Position numbers and translations under genes: made by a program. Below are positions 10,643 to 17,628 of a stretch of DNA of 64,000 nt, piece after piece (position 1 is the first letter of the stretch; every line of letters begins with the position of its first letter). The notes under the pieces are model-generated. The model worked only from the letters and a program-made list of their open reading frames with translations, had not been told where the DNA came from and ran no database searches. The DNA lies in the NCBI RefSeq assembly GCF_033193315.1, contig NZ_CP136187.1, forward strand, positions 2,983,501-3,047,500, written 5' to 3'. Origin of the DNA: Agathobaculum sp. NTUH-O15-33 (GTDB lineage Bacteria; Bacillota; Clostridia; Oscillospirales; Butyricicoccaceae).

Positions 10643-11176
10643 ATGGAAGATATACCGCACTGGATCATGCAAACCGAGCGCCTGCGCTTTCGCCGCCTGC
10701 GGGCGGACGATTTCGCGCTGATCGCGCCGATCTTGCAGGATGAAAAAATCATGTACGCATGGGAGCACGGCTTTGATTACAACGAGGTATGCGACTGGCT
10801 CGCGGACGAGCTGCGCCGCTACCGAGAGGACGGCTGCGGCCACTGCGCCGGCTTCGACCGCCAAACGGGCGAGTTGGTCGCTCTCGCGGGCGCGTTGGTA
10901 GAGCAGCTTCCCGAAGGCCCGGCGTACGGCGTCGCCTATATCGTCGACCGCCGCCATTGGGGCAAGGGGTACGGCGTCGAGTGTGCGACAGCCTCGCTCC
11001 GCCGCGCCTTTTTGGAGCTTGGCGCCGATCGCGCCGTCGCGGTCATACGGCCGGAAAACCGCTCCTCCCGCCGCGTGGCCGAAGCCTGCGGCATGAAGCC
11101 CGCCGGGGAATTCATTCGCCACTATCGCGGCAAGGACATGCCGCATATCATCTACGAACTGCGTAGGCCGGAGTAA
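10643..11176 (+). CDS. GNAT N-acetyltransferase (RimJ/RimL-like)
   Basis: A 177-residue Acetyltransf_3-type protein: TERLRFRRLRADDFALIAPIL at the N terminus, the acetyl-CoA loop HWGKGYGVECATASLRRAF, and VIRPENRSSRRVAEACGM. Substrate unknown; relatives acetylate protein N termini, small amines or drugs. An earlier ATG at 10628 lies inside the upp terminator tail; ATG 10643 has GGAGAAA at a good distance and is preferred. It follows the upp terminator, so it probably relies on read-through or a weak own promoter. Confidence 0.85.
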   Translation: MEDIPHWIMQTERLRFRRLRADDFALIAPILQDEKIMYAWEHGFDYNEVCDWLADELRRYREDGCGHCAGFDRQTGELVALAGALVEQLPEGPAYGVAYIVDRRHWGKGYGVECATASLRRAFLELGADRAVAVIRPENRSSRRVAEACGMKPAGEFIRHYRGKDMPHIIYELRRPE

Positions 11177-11640
11177 GCGGCACACGCCACCCCCCGCGTG
11201 GATCACCGAAAAAGTAGGGCCGAGTGACCTCACTCGGCCGACCAAAGACACCCAAAAGGGGCTGTAAAATAAGTTCTCACAAATGAATAGAAAACTGTTG
11301 CAAAGCGAAGAATGCTACCAATTTTGTCATTCTGAGAAGCGAAGCGACGAAGAATCTCGCGCGAACGCGCGTTCCCAGCGTAAATTCCGCGCGTTTGCGC
11401 GAGATTCTTCACTTCGTTCAGAATGACATTGGGGTACTCTTCTATTTTGCAACAGTTTTTTTACAGCCCCTTTTGCCTTTGCGGTAAAGCCGCATTATTG
11501 GGGTTATTCGCTCCGTGCGGGGCGGCCGGGTGTGGTCACCCGGCCCTACCAAGCTACCGTAGGGCGGGGTGACCCCACCCCTCCGCCCGCGGCTACTGCC
11601 GCGCATTTAAGTAGCGAGTGCAAGCGAGCCACCAAGTGTC
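11177..11640. repeat. Repeat-filled intergenic region with short G+C palindromes
   Basis: No gene is supported in this stretch. It holds a perfect 22-nt palindrome at 11218-11239 (GGCCGAGTGACC and its complement), a second at 11524-11545 (GGCCGGGTGTGG with near-complementary arm) and a third-type unit at about 11562-11595 followed by CGCGGCTACTGCCGCGCATTT. The same units, including the tail, recur at 59320-59400. A separate 221-nt inverted-repeat element (11254-11474) is inserted among them. Confidence 0.7.
11254..11474. mobile_element. MITE-like palindromic element
   Basis: Perfect 15-bp terminal inverted repeats (AAAAGGGGCTGTAAA at 11254-11268, complement at 11460-11474) enclose nested inverted segments: AAACTGTTGCAAA/TTTGCAACAGTTT and GTCATTCTGAGAAGCGAAG with a complementary arm near 11400-11430. 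It carries no coding capacity. The size and nested symmetry fit a non-autonomous element; no transposase is nearby. Confidence 0.6.
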
Positions 11641-11678
11641 ACGACGGAAAATGATAACCCGAATTTGAAATAAATCTA

Positions 11679-11726
11679 TTGACTTTCATGCGCATGTTAT
11701 ATTTAGTATATATATGCGCATGAAAG
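11679..11726 (+). promoter_or_regulatory. Promoter with twin palindromic operators for the RHH gene
   Basis: A TTGACT -35 (11679-11684) and an A/T-rich -10 region (TATATT/TATATA) lie within an inverted repeat: CTTTCATGCGCAT (11683-11695) and ATGCGCATGAAAG (11714-11726). Each arm contains CATGCGCATG or a one-mismatch copy, itself a palindrome. The arrangement suits a ribbon-helix-helix repressor binding cooperatively on its own promoter. Confidence 0.65.
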
Positions 11727-11738
11727 TGTGGTGATTAC

Positions 11739-11924
11739 GTGGCGCAAAAGAAAATGGGTCGTCCACCATCCGGCGAAAAACCCATGAAAGACCGACTATT
11801 TGTTTTGGTCAGCGACGATACAAAAGCCAAGCTGGAACAGTGCAAAACCGCACTGAATACAACAGCTTCCGATATCGTGCGTCGTGGTATCGACAAGATA
11901 TATGACGACCTATCTGAAAAATGA
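11739..11924 (+). CDS. Small ribbon-helix-helix (CopG/Arc-like) DNA-binding protein
   Basis: A 61-residue protein starting with GTG. MKDRLFVLVSDDTKAKLEQCKTAL gives the beta strand and first helix of an RHH fold, and TTASDIVRRGIDKIYDDL the second helix. Such proteins are autoregulators, plasmid copy-control proteins or antitoxins. No toxin gene is adjacent: the next frame is a DUF6809 protein 140 nt on. The palindromes overlapping its promoter are the obvious candidate binding sites. Confidence 0.8.
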   Translation: MAQKKMGRPPSGEKPMKDRLFVLVSDDTKAKLEQCKTALNTTASDIVRRGIDKIYDDLSEK

Positions 11925-12064
11925 CAGAGGCGGCGCCGCTCCTTGCAAGAAACACGCCGCCTCCACCGCACAACCACCTAAACAGGCAGCCGCATAAATA
12001 TTATACACTGTGCGGTTTTGTCTGGCAAGGCGTTGTGCAAAACATTGCGAAAGGAAAATGCACA

Positions 12065-12367
12065 ATGAAACAAAAGTTTATCGAAGACCTGTATTTTGGC
12101 CGGTACCGCCCCTTTGAGCGCCCGCGCACGCTAAACCCGGCGCGCGACGCGATCGAGCAGCAGATCGACGCGGAAACGCGCTATTTTACCGCCGACATGC
12201 GGGATGACGATTGCCGCCGTTTCCTCGACCTGAGCGATCTATACACAGCCTCCGATTCTTTTGACCAAATGGACGCCTTCGCATCCGGCTTGCAGCTTGG
12301 CGCGCGGTTCATGCACGCCATATTAGCGGAGGATGAGAGCGAGGTCGTCCCCTGCTCTCGCCTATAA
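12065..12367 (+). CDS. DUF6809-family protein
   Basis: A 100-residue protein beginning MKQKFIEDLYFGRYRPFERP and ending QLGARFMHAIL. The opening LYxGxxRPFER and the closing GxxLGARxMxEIL-type helix are features of the DUF6809 family found in Clostridia, often near mobile or accessory genes. Function unknown. ATG 12065 is preceded by GAAAGGA. The upstream extension to 11921 lacks a ribosome-binding site and spans hairpins (11926-11962). Confidence 0.75.
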   Translation: MKQKFIEDLYFGRYRPFERPRTLNPARDAIEQQIDAETRYFTADMRDDDCRRFLDLSDLYTASDSFDQMDAFASGLQLGARFMHAILAEDESEVVPCSRL

Positions 12368-12375
12368 ACTTCAAG

Positions 12376-12406
12376 CCAAGAGGCGGTCCATAAAAGGGCC
12401 GCCTCT
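12376..12406. terminator. Terminator between DUF6809 and ecsC-like genes
   Basis: Stem AAGAGGCGGTCC/GGCCGCCTCTT with a 7-nt loop between convergent genes. Confidence 0.8.
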
Positions 12407-12409
12407 TTG

Positions 12410-13186
12410 CTACCTGATTTGTTTTTTCAAGTACCGTTCCTCATAGGCGCGCGCGGCGTAGGCCGTTACCGTTCGGTACACCGAAACATTGCGCACACCG
12501 CCGGCTACGCCGACGATCGGCAGGCCCTGCACGAATTTCGCAGTGAGCATTTCGCGCGAAAGGCGGTCGGACGCGGCGCGCAGGCAATCCTCCAGCCGGG
12601 TTTTGGGCGGCTGTGCCGTGTCCAGCGCCCGCGCCGCCTGCACGGCTTGCTCCTGAAACTGCTCCCGCTCGTCCTTTTGGCTCAGCGCCGCCGCGATCAA
12701 CAGCAGCAGATAGCACCGCTCGCCCTCGCTTTCACAGGCAAAACCAAAGCTCAGCGCGATGCGGTACAGGCCGCGCAGCAGCCCGGCCAAAAACACGGGG
12801 ATATCAGGCAGGCCGATGCCGAGCACACCCAGCGCCGCCCCTTCGGCGAGCGCCGCCCCAGTGCCCCAACGCACCGTGGTACGCGCGCGGCGGCCTACCG
12901 CGCGCAGGTGCTTGGCTGTCGCTCCGTCGCGCACCGCGCTGTCCCGGTAGCGGTGCTCGCGCACGGCCGCCCTTTTGTCATAGGTCTTTTCGATCAGCCC
13001 TATGCCCTTTTCAAAAATAAGCTGAAAGCTTTTGTAAAACGCGGCGTTCAACTTATCAGCCAAACCATCCGGTATTTTGTCGCTTAACCGGTCCAATGGC
13101 CTTGGTCCCATTTGCTCCCGCTTTTGCGCGGCGCGCGCCTGCTGGGTCTGCACCTTGCGCAGTCGTTTATAGATCGCTTTGCTCAC
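12410..13186 (-). CDS. EcsC-family protein
   Basis: A 258-residue protein beginning at GTG 13186 (GGAG 8 nt upstream). The central region has two hydrophobic stretches, GTGAALAEGAALGVLGIGLPDIPVFLAGLLRGLY (given in part) and LPIVGVAGGVRNVSVYRTVTAYA, which are hallmarks of the EcsC domain. EcsC in Bacillus is linked to an ABC transporter, but stand-alone members are common and have no assigned function. No ecsA/ecsB homologues are present. Confidence 0.85.
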   Translation of the reverse strand: MSKAIYKRLRKVQTQQARAAQKREQMGPRPLDRLSDKIPDGLADKLNAAFYKSFQLIFEKGIGLIEKTYDKRAAVREHRYRDSAVRDGATAKHLRAVGRRARTTVRWGTGAALAEGAALGVLGIGLPDIPVFLAGLLRGLYRIALSFGFACESEGERCYLLLLIAAALSQKDEREQFQEQAVQAARALDTAQPPKTRLEDCLRAASDRLSREMLTAKFVQGLPIVGVAGGVRNVSVYRTVTAYAARAYEERYLKKQIR

Positions 13187-13215
13187 TTTGGCCGCTCCTT
13201 TCTGAAAAGAAAACA

Positions 13216-13480
13216 GATGGGGATCATACGATCCCCATCCGAGACTGTCAAAAAACTATTTTTGACAGTCTATCGATCGAAACAAAGCCCCATTTCGATC
13301 GAGAATTCCGGCTTCTGCGCGCGCCTTGCAGGCACACTTGAAGTCGGTTTGAATAAAAACCGAGATACATGCTCCCGGTTTTTATGGATTTTGCCGCAAA
13401 CGGCAAAATCCTATTTTATGCGCGCTGCGGCGCGAAAGGTTCTTTGACAAGCTGAGATGGGGATCATACGATCCCCATCC
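13216..13480. repeat. Dispersed repeat element, copy A, between identical 25-bp hairpins
   Basis: Two identical 25-bp palindromic sequences (GATGGGGATC...GATCCCCATCC; 13216-13240 and 13456-13480) flank a unit of about 215 bp. The unit starts GAGACTGTCAAAAAACTA and ends TTCTTTGACAAGCTGA, giving imperfect terminal inverted repeats. Its interior (ATCGATCGAAACAAAGCCCC, TTCCGGCTTCTGCGCGC) recurs at 51221-51522 in reverse orientation and at 56194-56305. The 13456 hairpin lies directly after the nrdG stop and could act as its terminator. No gene is seen here. Confidence 0.75.
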
Positions 13481-13489
13481 GCGTTTATT

Positions 13490-13999
13490 TTATCTGTATC
13501 GCTCATCCCAAACCGGCGATCCCGCCGCAAGGGACGCTTGGACATCCAGCACCCGCTGGTTTGCGCTGCCGCGAAAACGCAGCTCAATATTGCGCTCGTC
13601 CTCGATGAACGGCCCGTCCACCAACAGATCCAGCGTTCCCAGAAGCTTTTGTGCATATGGATCGTCCAGCGCCAAAAGCTGCTCAAACGTGTAGCCGGTG
13701 TATGCCATCAGGTGCTTGTCCGCCTTTTTCAGCTCCTCCGCCAAATGAAAGAGCGGTTCTGCTTGGCAGAAGGGCTCTCCCCCGGAAAAGGTAACGCCAC
13801 GGACAAATTTATTTTTCAGCATGTCCGCCAGCAAAGCGCCCAGTTCCATTTCGGTGCCGCCCGCAAAATCATGCGTTTGCGGGTTGTGGCAACCCGGACA
13901 ATGGTGCGGACAGCCCTGCGTAAACACGGTATAGCGGAAGCCGGGCCCGTCGACAATGGATTCGCCGACCGTACCCGCAACGCGCAGCTTGCCTTCCAT
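13490..13999 (-). CDS. nrdG: Anaerobic ribonucleotide reductase activating enzyme
   Basis: A 169-residue radical SAM protein. QGCPHHCPGC supplies the CX3CX2C cluster (C30, C34, C37), followed by VTFSGGEPF. It installs the glycyl radical on NrdD using S-adenosylmethionine. It is the last gene of the nrdD operon; its start lies within about 2 nt of the stop of the small glycyl-radical peptide gene. Confidence 0.95.
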   Translation of the reverse strand: MEGKLRVAGTVGESIVDGPGFRYTVFTQGCPHHCPGCHNPQTHDFAGGTEMELGALLADMLKNKFVRGVTFSGGEPFCQAEPLFHLAEELKKADKHLMAYTGYTFEQLLALDDPYAQKLLGTLDLLVDGPFIEDERNIELRFRGSANQRVLDVQASLAAGSPVWDERYR

Positions 14000-14000
14000 C

Positions 14001-14186
14001 TTACGCGGTGTGCTGTTCCGTCATCGAGCAGCAGGAAAGGTCGTGCTTGACGCGGTCGCCTACCTCGGCGCGCTTGGCGTTATTAAAGCGGTCGAGCGTG
14101 CCGACCAGATATCCCGTAATGCGGCGGATCCGCTCAAAGCCGACCCCTTCGCCAATCATTTCCGTGGACTTCGTCATGTTTTCCAT
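14001..14186 (-). CDS. Detached glycyl-radical domain of anaerobic ribonucleotide reductase
   Basis: A 61-residue protein whose core ERIRRITGYLVGTLDRFNNA and following KRAEVGDRVKH match the C-terminal radical domain of class III NrdD (E. coli RRVCGYLG...NAGKQEEVKRRVKH). The predicted radical glycine is G25 in RITGYL. The preceding nrdD frame ends without this motif, and this gene has its own GGGAG site 23 nt after the nrdD stop. It should act as a separate radical-bearing subunit activated by NrdG. The split is seen in sequence; function as a subunit is inferred. Confidence 0.8.
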   Translation of the reverse strand: MENMTKSTEMIGEGVGFERIRRITGYLVGTLDRFNNAKRAEVGDRVKHDLSCCSMTEQHTA

Positions 14187-14209
14187 TTTCAGTACTCCCT
14201 TTCCCGTGG

Positions 14210-16543
14210 TTATTCCTTTACGATTTTCAGTTCATTCGGCCGACGGTCGGCTTCCTCCGCCGCGTCGCCGTGATAGCCGATGGTATCGCTGTTTAAATTC
14301 TTGTACAGGCCCAGCTTTTGCAGCTTGGCAAGGGGCACGCCCTCGCCTTCCCTGCGCCCGCAGCGCGGGCAGGTCTCGCCAATGATACCGGTATAGCCGC
14401 AAACAGGGTCGCGGTCGACCGGGTGGTTGATCGAGCCGTAGCCAATGCCCACTTCCTTCATGTATCGCACAACGGCTTCAAACGCTTCCAGATTCTGCGT
14501 CGGATCGCCGTCAAGCTCGATATAGCTGATATGTCCGCCGTTGGTCAGCTCGTGATAGGGCGCTTCGCGGCTGAGCTTCTCAAACGCGGAGATCGGATAG
14601 TACACCGGCACGTGGAACGAGTTGGTGTAATAGTCGCGGTCGGTCACGCCCGGGATCTCGCCGTACTTCTGGCGGTCGATCTTGACAAAGCGGCCCGAAA
14701 GCCCCTCCGCCGGGGTGGCGATCACAGAAAAGTTCAGGCCGTACGCCTTCGCCGCCTCATCCATACGCGCGCGCATGTGGCCGATGATCTCAAGGCCAAG
14801 GTTCTGCGCTTCGTCGCTTTCGCCGTGGTGCTTGCCGATCAGCGCCTTCAGGCACTCGGCAAGGCCGATAAAGCCGATCGTCAGCGTACCGTGTTTCAAA
14901 ACCTCGCCCACCGTGTCGTCCGGGCCAAGGCCGTCGGAATCCAGCCAAATGCCCTCACCCATCAGGAAGGGGTAATTACGCACCTTTTTGTTTGCCTGAA
15001 TGCGGTAGCGCGCCAACAGCTGTTCGGTCACAAGGTCGATCTTGCGGTCAAGGTCCTCAAAGAACCAGTCGACGTCCCCGTGCGCCCGAATGCCGATACG
15101 CGGCAGGTTGATGGAGGTAAAGGAAAGGTTGCCGCGGCCCGAAACGATCTGCCGGTCGGTATCGTACACATTGCCGATCACGCGCGTACGGCAGCCCATA
15201 TAGGCGCATTCGGTTTCCGGGTGGCCCTCCTTGTAATATTGCAGATTATAGGGCGCGTCAAGGAACGAGAAGTTCGGGAACAGGCGCGCCGCCGAAACAC
15301 GGCAGGCCAGCTTGAACAGATCGTAGTTCGGATCGGTCTCGTTGAAGTTGACGCCCTCTTTCACCTTGAAGATATGGATCGGGAAAATCGAGGTCTCTCC
15401 GTTGCCCAGACCGGCCTCGGTCGCCAGCAGCAGCTTTTCGACGACCAGCCTGCCCTCCGGCGAGGTATCGGTGCCGTAATTGAGCGAGGAAAACGGGATC
15501 TGCGCGCCCGCGCGCGAATGCATGGTGTTCAGGTTATGTACCAACGCTTCCATCGCCTGATAGGTGGTCTTGCACGTTTCCTTCTTGGCATACTTCCGGG
15601 CAAAGCGCACGCACTTGGCGGCGGTCTCCGCACCAAGCTCGGCTTCCATCGCCTGCAGCAGCGCTTCGTCATAGCCGTTGTCCGCGGCGAGCGTGGCCCA
15701 CTTGCCTGTCTCGCGCTCCACAGCGGCGCTCAGTCGCTTTGCGGTCTCCTCGGCATCCTCCCGGTCGGCGAATACTTCGATCGCCTTGACGAGGTTCTGC
15801 ACGTACAGCTTGCGGTATGTCTTTTTGACGCCGGGCGCCATCGAGTAATCAAAATTGGGCACGCTCTGTCCGCCGTGCTGGTCGTTCTGGTTTGCTTGGA
15901 TCGCGATGCAGGCCAGCGCGGAATACGAACGGATGTCGTTCGGCTCGCGCAAAAAGCCGTGGCCGGTGGAAAAACCGCCGCTGAAAAGCTTTAGCAAATC
16001 GATCTGACAGCAGGTGGTCGTCAGCGTTAAAAAGTCAAGGTCGTGAATGTGGATATCGCCCTCGCGGTGCGCCTTGGCGTGCGACGGGTCGAGGATGAAC
16101 ATTTCGTAAAACTGCTTGGCACCCTCGGAGCCGTACTTGAGCATCGTGCCCATCGCGGTGTCGCCGTCGATGTTGGCGTTTTCCCGTTTTACATCGTTTT
16201 CAAGCGAGGATTGGAAGGTCAGGTCCTCGTACACCTTCATCAGTTTGGTGTTCATATCGCGAACGCGCGTGCGCTCGTTCCGGTAGAGAATGTACTTCTT
16301 TGCGGTGCGCGCGTGGCCGTGCTTGATCAGCACCTTCTCCACTGCATCTTGTACCTGCTCTACTGTGGGCGTTTCGCCTTTACAGTCCCGTTCCAGTACC
16401 TGTTCGACCTTGCAGGCAAGCTCGTCCGCCATCTCGTGGTCCTGTCCGCCGGAGGCCTGCGCCGCCGCAAAGATCGCGGCAGATATTTTGTCTAGTTCAA
16501 ACGGGGCCCGGCGCCCATCCCGCTTAACGATATGCTGTATCAT
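14210..16543 (-). CDS. nrdD: Anaerobic ribonucleoside-triphosphate reductase, large chain without the radical motif
   Basis: A 777-residue class III RNR catalytic chain. An ATP-cone occupies about residues 1-95 (IVKRDGRRAPFELDKISAAI), and the ten-stranded barrel includes the cysteine regions TTTCCQIDL and ECAYMGCRTRVIGN. A zinc-finger-like stretch PVCGYTGII..CPRCG lies near the C terminus. The chain then ends in DTIGYHGDAAEEADRRPNEL, without the RVxGYL glycyl-radical loop, which is encoded by the next gene. ATG 16543 follows GAAAGGG. Transcription starts from the promoter with NrdR-like boxes upstream. Confidence 0.93.
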   Translation of the reverse strand: MIQHIVKRDGRRAPFELDKISAAIFAAAQASGGQDHEMADELACKVEQVLERDCKGETPTVEQVQDAVEKVLIKHGHARTAKKYILYRNERTRVRDMNTKLMKVYEDLTFQSSLENDVKRENANIDGDTAMGTMLKYGSEGAKQFYEMFILDPSHAKAHREGDIHIHDLDFLTLTTTCCQIDLLKLFSGGFSTGHGFLREPNDIRSYSALACIAIQANQNDQHGGQSVPNFDYSMAPGVKKTYRKLYVQNLVKAIEVFADREDAEETAKRLSAAVERETGKWATLAADNGYDEALLQAMEAELGAETAAKCVRFARKYAKKETCKTTYQAMEALVHNLNTMHSRAGAQIPFSSLNYGTDTSPEGRLVVEKLLLATEAGLGNGETSIFPIHIFKVKEGVNFNETDPNYDLFKLACRVSAARLFPNFSFLDAPYNLQYYKEGHPETECAYMGCRTRVIGNVYDTDRQIVSGRGNLSFTSINLPRIGIRAHGDVDWFFEDLDRKIDLVTEQLLARYRIQANKKVRNYPFLMGEGIWLDSDGLGPDDTVGEVLKHGTLTIGFIGLAECLKALIGKHHGESDEAQNLGLEIIGHMRARMDEAAKAYGLNFSVIATPAEGLSGRFVKIDRQKYGEIPGVTDRDYYTNSFHVPVYYPISAFEKLSREAPYHELTNGGHISYIELDGDPTQNLEAFEAVVRYMKEVGIGYGSINHPVDRDPVCGYTGIIGETCPRCGRREGEGVPLAKLQKLGLYKNLNSDTIGYHGDAAEEADRRPNELKIVKE

Positions 16544-16584
16544 AAAACTGTTGCCCTTTCCAAATCCTGCGTAAAACTGCACAT

Positions 16585-16672
16585 AAACTAAATTTCGTAG
16601 ATATCAAAAATAATTGGCACCATATCTTGTGCCTGTATCATTTATTTTACCGCTCGTGTCGCTCCATGTCAA
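16585..16672 (-). promoter_or_regulatory. nrdD promoter with tandem NrdR-like boxes
   Basis: On the minus strand TTGACA (16667-16672), a 17-nt spacer and TAAAAT (16644-16649) form a strong promoter. Just downstream are GCACCATATCTTGTGC (16617-16632), close to the NrdR consensus acaCwAtATaTwGtGt, and a weaker match AAACTAAATTTCGTAG (16585-16600). Their starts are 32 bp apart, the spacing seen for paired NrdR boxes. Repression by NrdR of the anaerobic RNR operon follows from known nrd regulation. Confidence 0.75.
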
Positions 16673-16786
16673 GGGGCAAAGACCATTTTGGTACATTTGT
16701 GGGAAAGGTGGGGCGAATCTTGTCGAAACATCCAAACATTCTCCAAAATCGATCTTTTTCCGCTGTGCATACTCTGTATAAAACCC

Positions 16787-16835
16787 TGTGGATAACCTTC
16801 GTTTGTGCACACGCCTGTGGATGAACTGTGGAAAA
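16787..16835. promoter_or_regulatory. Cluster of DnaA-box-like sequences upstream of nrdD
   Basis: Three TGTGGA-type nonamers in 49 bp: TGTGGATAA (16787-16795, a perfect TTATCCACA), TGTGGATGA (16816-16824) and TGTGGAAAA (16827-16835, TTTTCCACA). The region 16673-16840 holds no gene. Confidence 0.5.
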
Positions 16836-16839
16836 GCCG

Positions 16840-16875
16840 AAAAAAGGCGACCACTATATCTAGTGGTCGCCAAAA
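16840..16875 (-). terminator. Terminator of the P-II-like/DUF1538 operon
   Basis: An 11-bp stem GGCGACCACTA/TAGTGGTCGCC with a TATC loop, with a T6 tail on the minus strand, 55 nt after the stop of the P-II-like gene. Confidence 0.85.
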
Positions 16876-16929
16876 CGTCTTGCGTATCCCAATTAAATCC
16901 AAAAGCCGCTGCGCATCCACGCGCCTGAT

Positions 16930-17628
16930 TCAGTCCGCCAATCCGATCGCACCTGAAACGGGCAGCGACAGCACGATGCCGTGGCTTTTGGTCTTCATAC
17001 CGACGGCCTGCATGATGGCGGTCATGATCGGCTGCTTTTCCTCGCTTTTGACAACCAAAAAAACGATCTCCTTTTCCGCTTGCAGCTCGATGCCGAAAAA
17101 GCGCTGCACCTCGTTTTCGGCTATGCCGCGCGCGGAAATGACTGTGCCGCCGCGCGCGCCGGTTTTGCGCGCCACATCCATAACCAAATTGGTGTAGCCC
17201 CGCTCCATGATCACGGCGACTACGTCAAAGCCGTTTGTCTGCTCCACTTCGTTCATGCACAGTCCCTCCTCTTCGTCTCCCTGTGTCAATAGCTTATGCC
17301 AGCGCGCTCCAATACCCGTTATCGGAATGGAAAACGCGATGCCCCGGCCGGGATAGCGCATTTTCATCACTTCGCCAAGCGTTTTCAAAAGCCGCTGCGT
17401 GTGCGTTTGGTTGGCGAGACAAGCGACGATCGCCTTGGACGTTTCGCCAACGCCCAACAGATCGAGCATTTCCGTGCGCGCCGTGCCGCGCGCCATGCAT
17501 ACGAAATCGACCGGCACCTGACTTTCACGAAATACCTGCAGCACCCGTTCGCCCTTGCTCATATCGACGACCGCGACGACCAACTCATCCGCGCCATAAA
17601 CCGTCATTTGTGGATGATACTCAGTCAT
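16930..17628 (-). CDS. Tandem P-II-like regulatory protein linked to a DUF1538 transporter
   Basis: A 232-residue protein made of two P-II/GlnB-like halves. Half 1 (about 15-110) ends MRYPGRGIAFSIPITGIGA; half 2 (about 133-228) ends MKTKSHGIVLSLPVSGAIGL. Each has the beta-alpha-beta pattern and C-terminal GxxfsxPvxGixg motif of P-II-like proteins. The canonical T-loop tyrosine of GlnB is not evident. It overlaps the upstream DUF1538 membrane gene by 8 nt, so it probably gates or senses that transporter, as GlnK does for AmtB. Ligand unknown. Confidence 0.75.
   Translation of the reverse strand: MTEYHPQMTVYGADELVVAVVDMSKGERVLQVFRESQVPVDFVCMARGTARTEMLDLLGVGETSKAIVACLANQTHTQRLLKTLGEVMKMRYPGRGIAFSIPITGIGARWHKLLTQGDEEEGLCMNEVEQTNGFDVVAVIMERGYTNLVMDVARKTGARGGTVISARGIAENEVQRFFGIELQAEKEIVFLVVKSEEKQPIMTAIMQAVGMKTKSHGIVLSLPVSGAIGLAD

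Noticed and set aside
13216..13480. A CRISPR array or integron attC sites, suggested by the repeated 25-bp palindromes
   Set aside because: Only two copies 240 bp apart with a repeat-family element between them; no spacer pattern, cas genes or integrase sites. No CRISPR array was seen anywhere in the window.
14318..15994. A 558-codon frame antisense to nrdD
   Set aside because: Long antisense frames are expected opposite G+C-rich genes; nrdD on the other strand is unambiguous.
16673..16840. The DnaA-box cluster as the chromosomal origin
   Set aside because: No dnaA, dnaN, A/T-rich unwinding element or large box array is present; only three boxes are seen.
16846..16871. The palindrome GGCGACCACTA/TAGTGGTCGCC as another NrdR box
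   Set aside because: Its 11-bp G+C stem with a T6 tail just after a stop codon is better explained as a terminator; it lies more than 170 bp upstream of the nrdD promoter.
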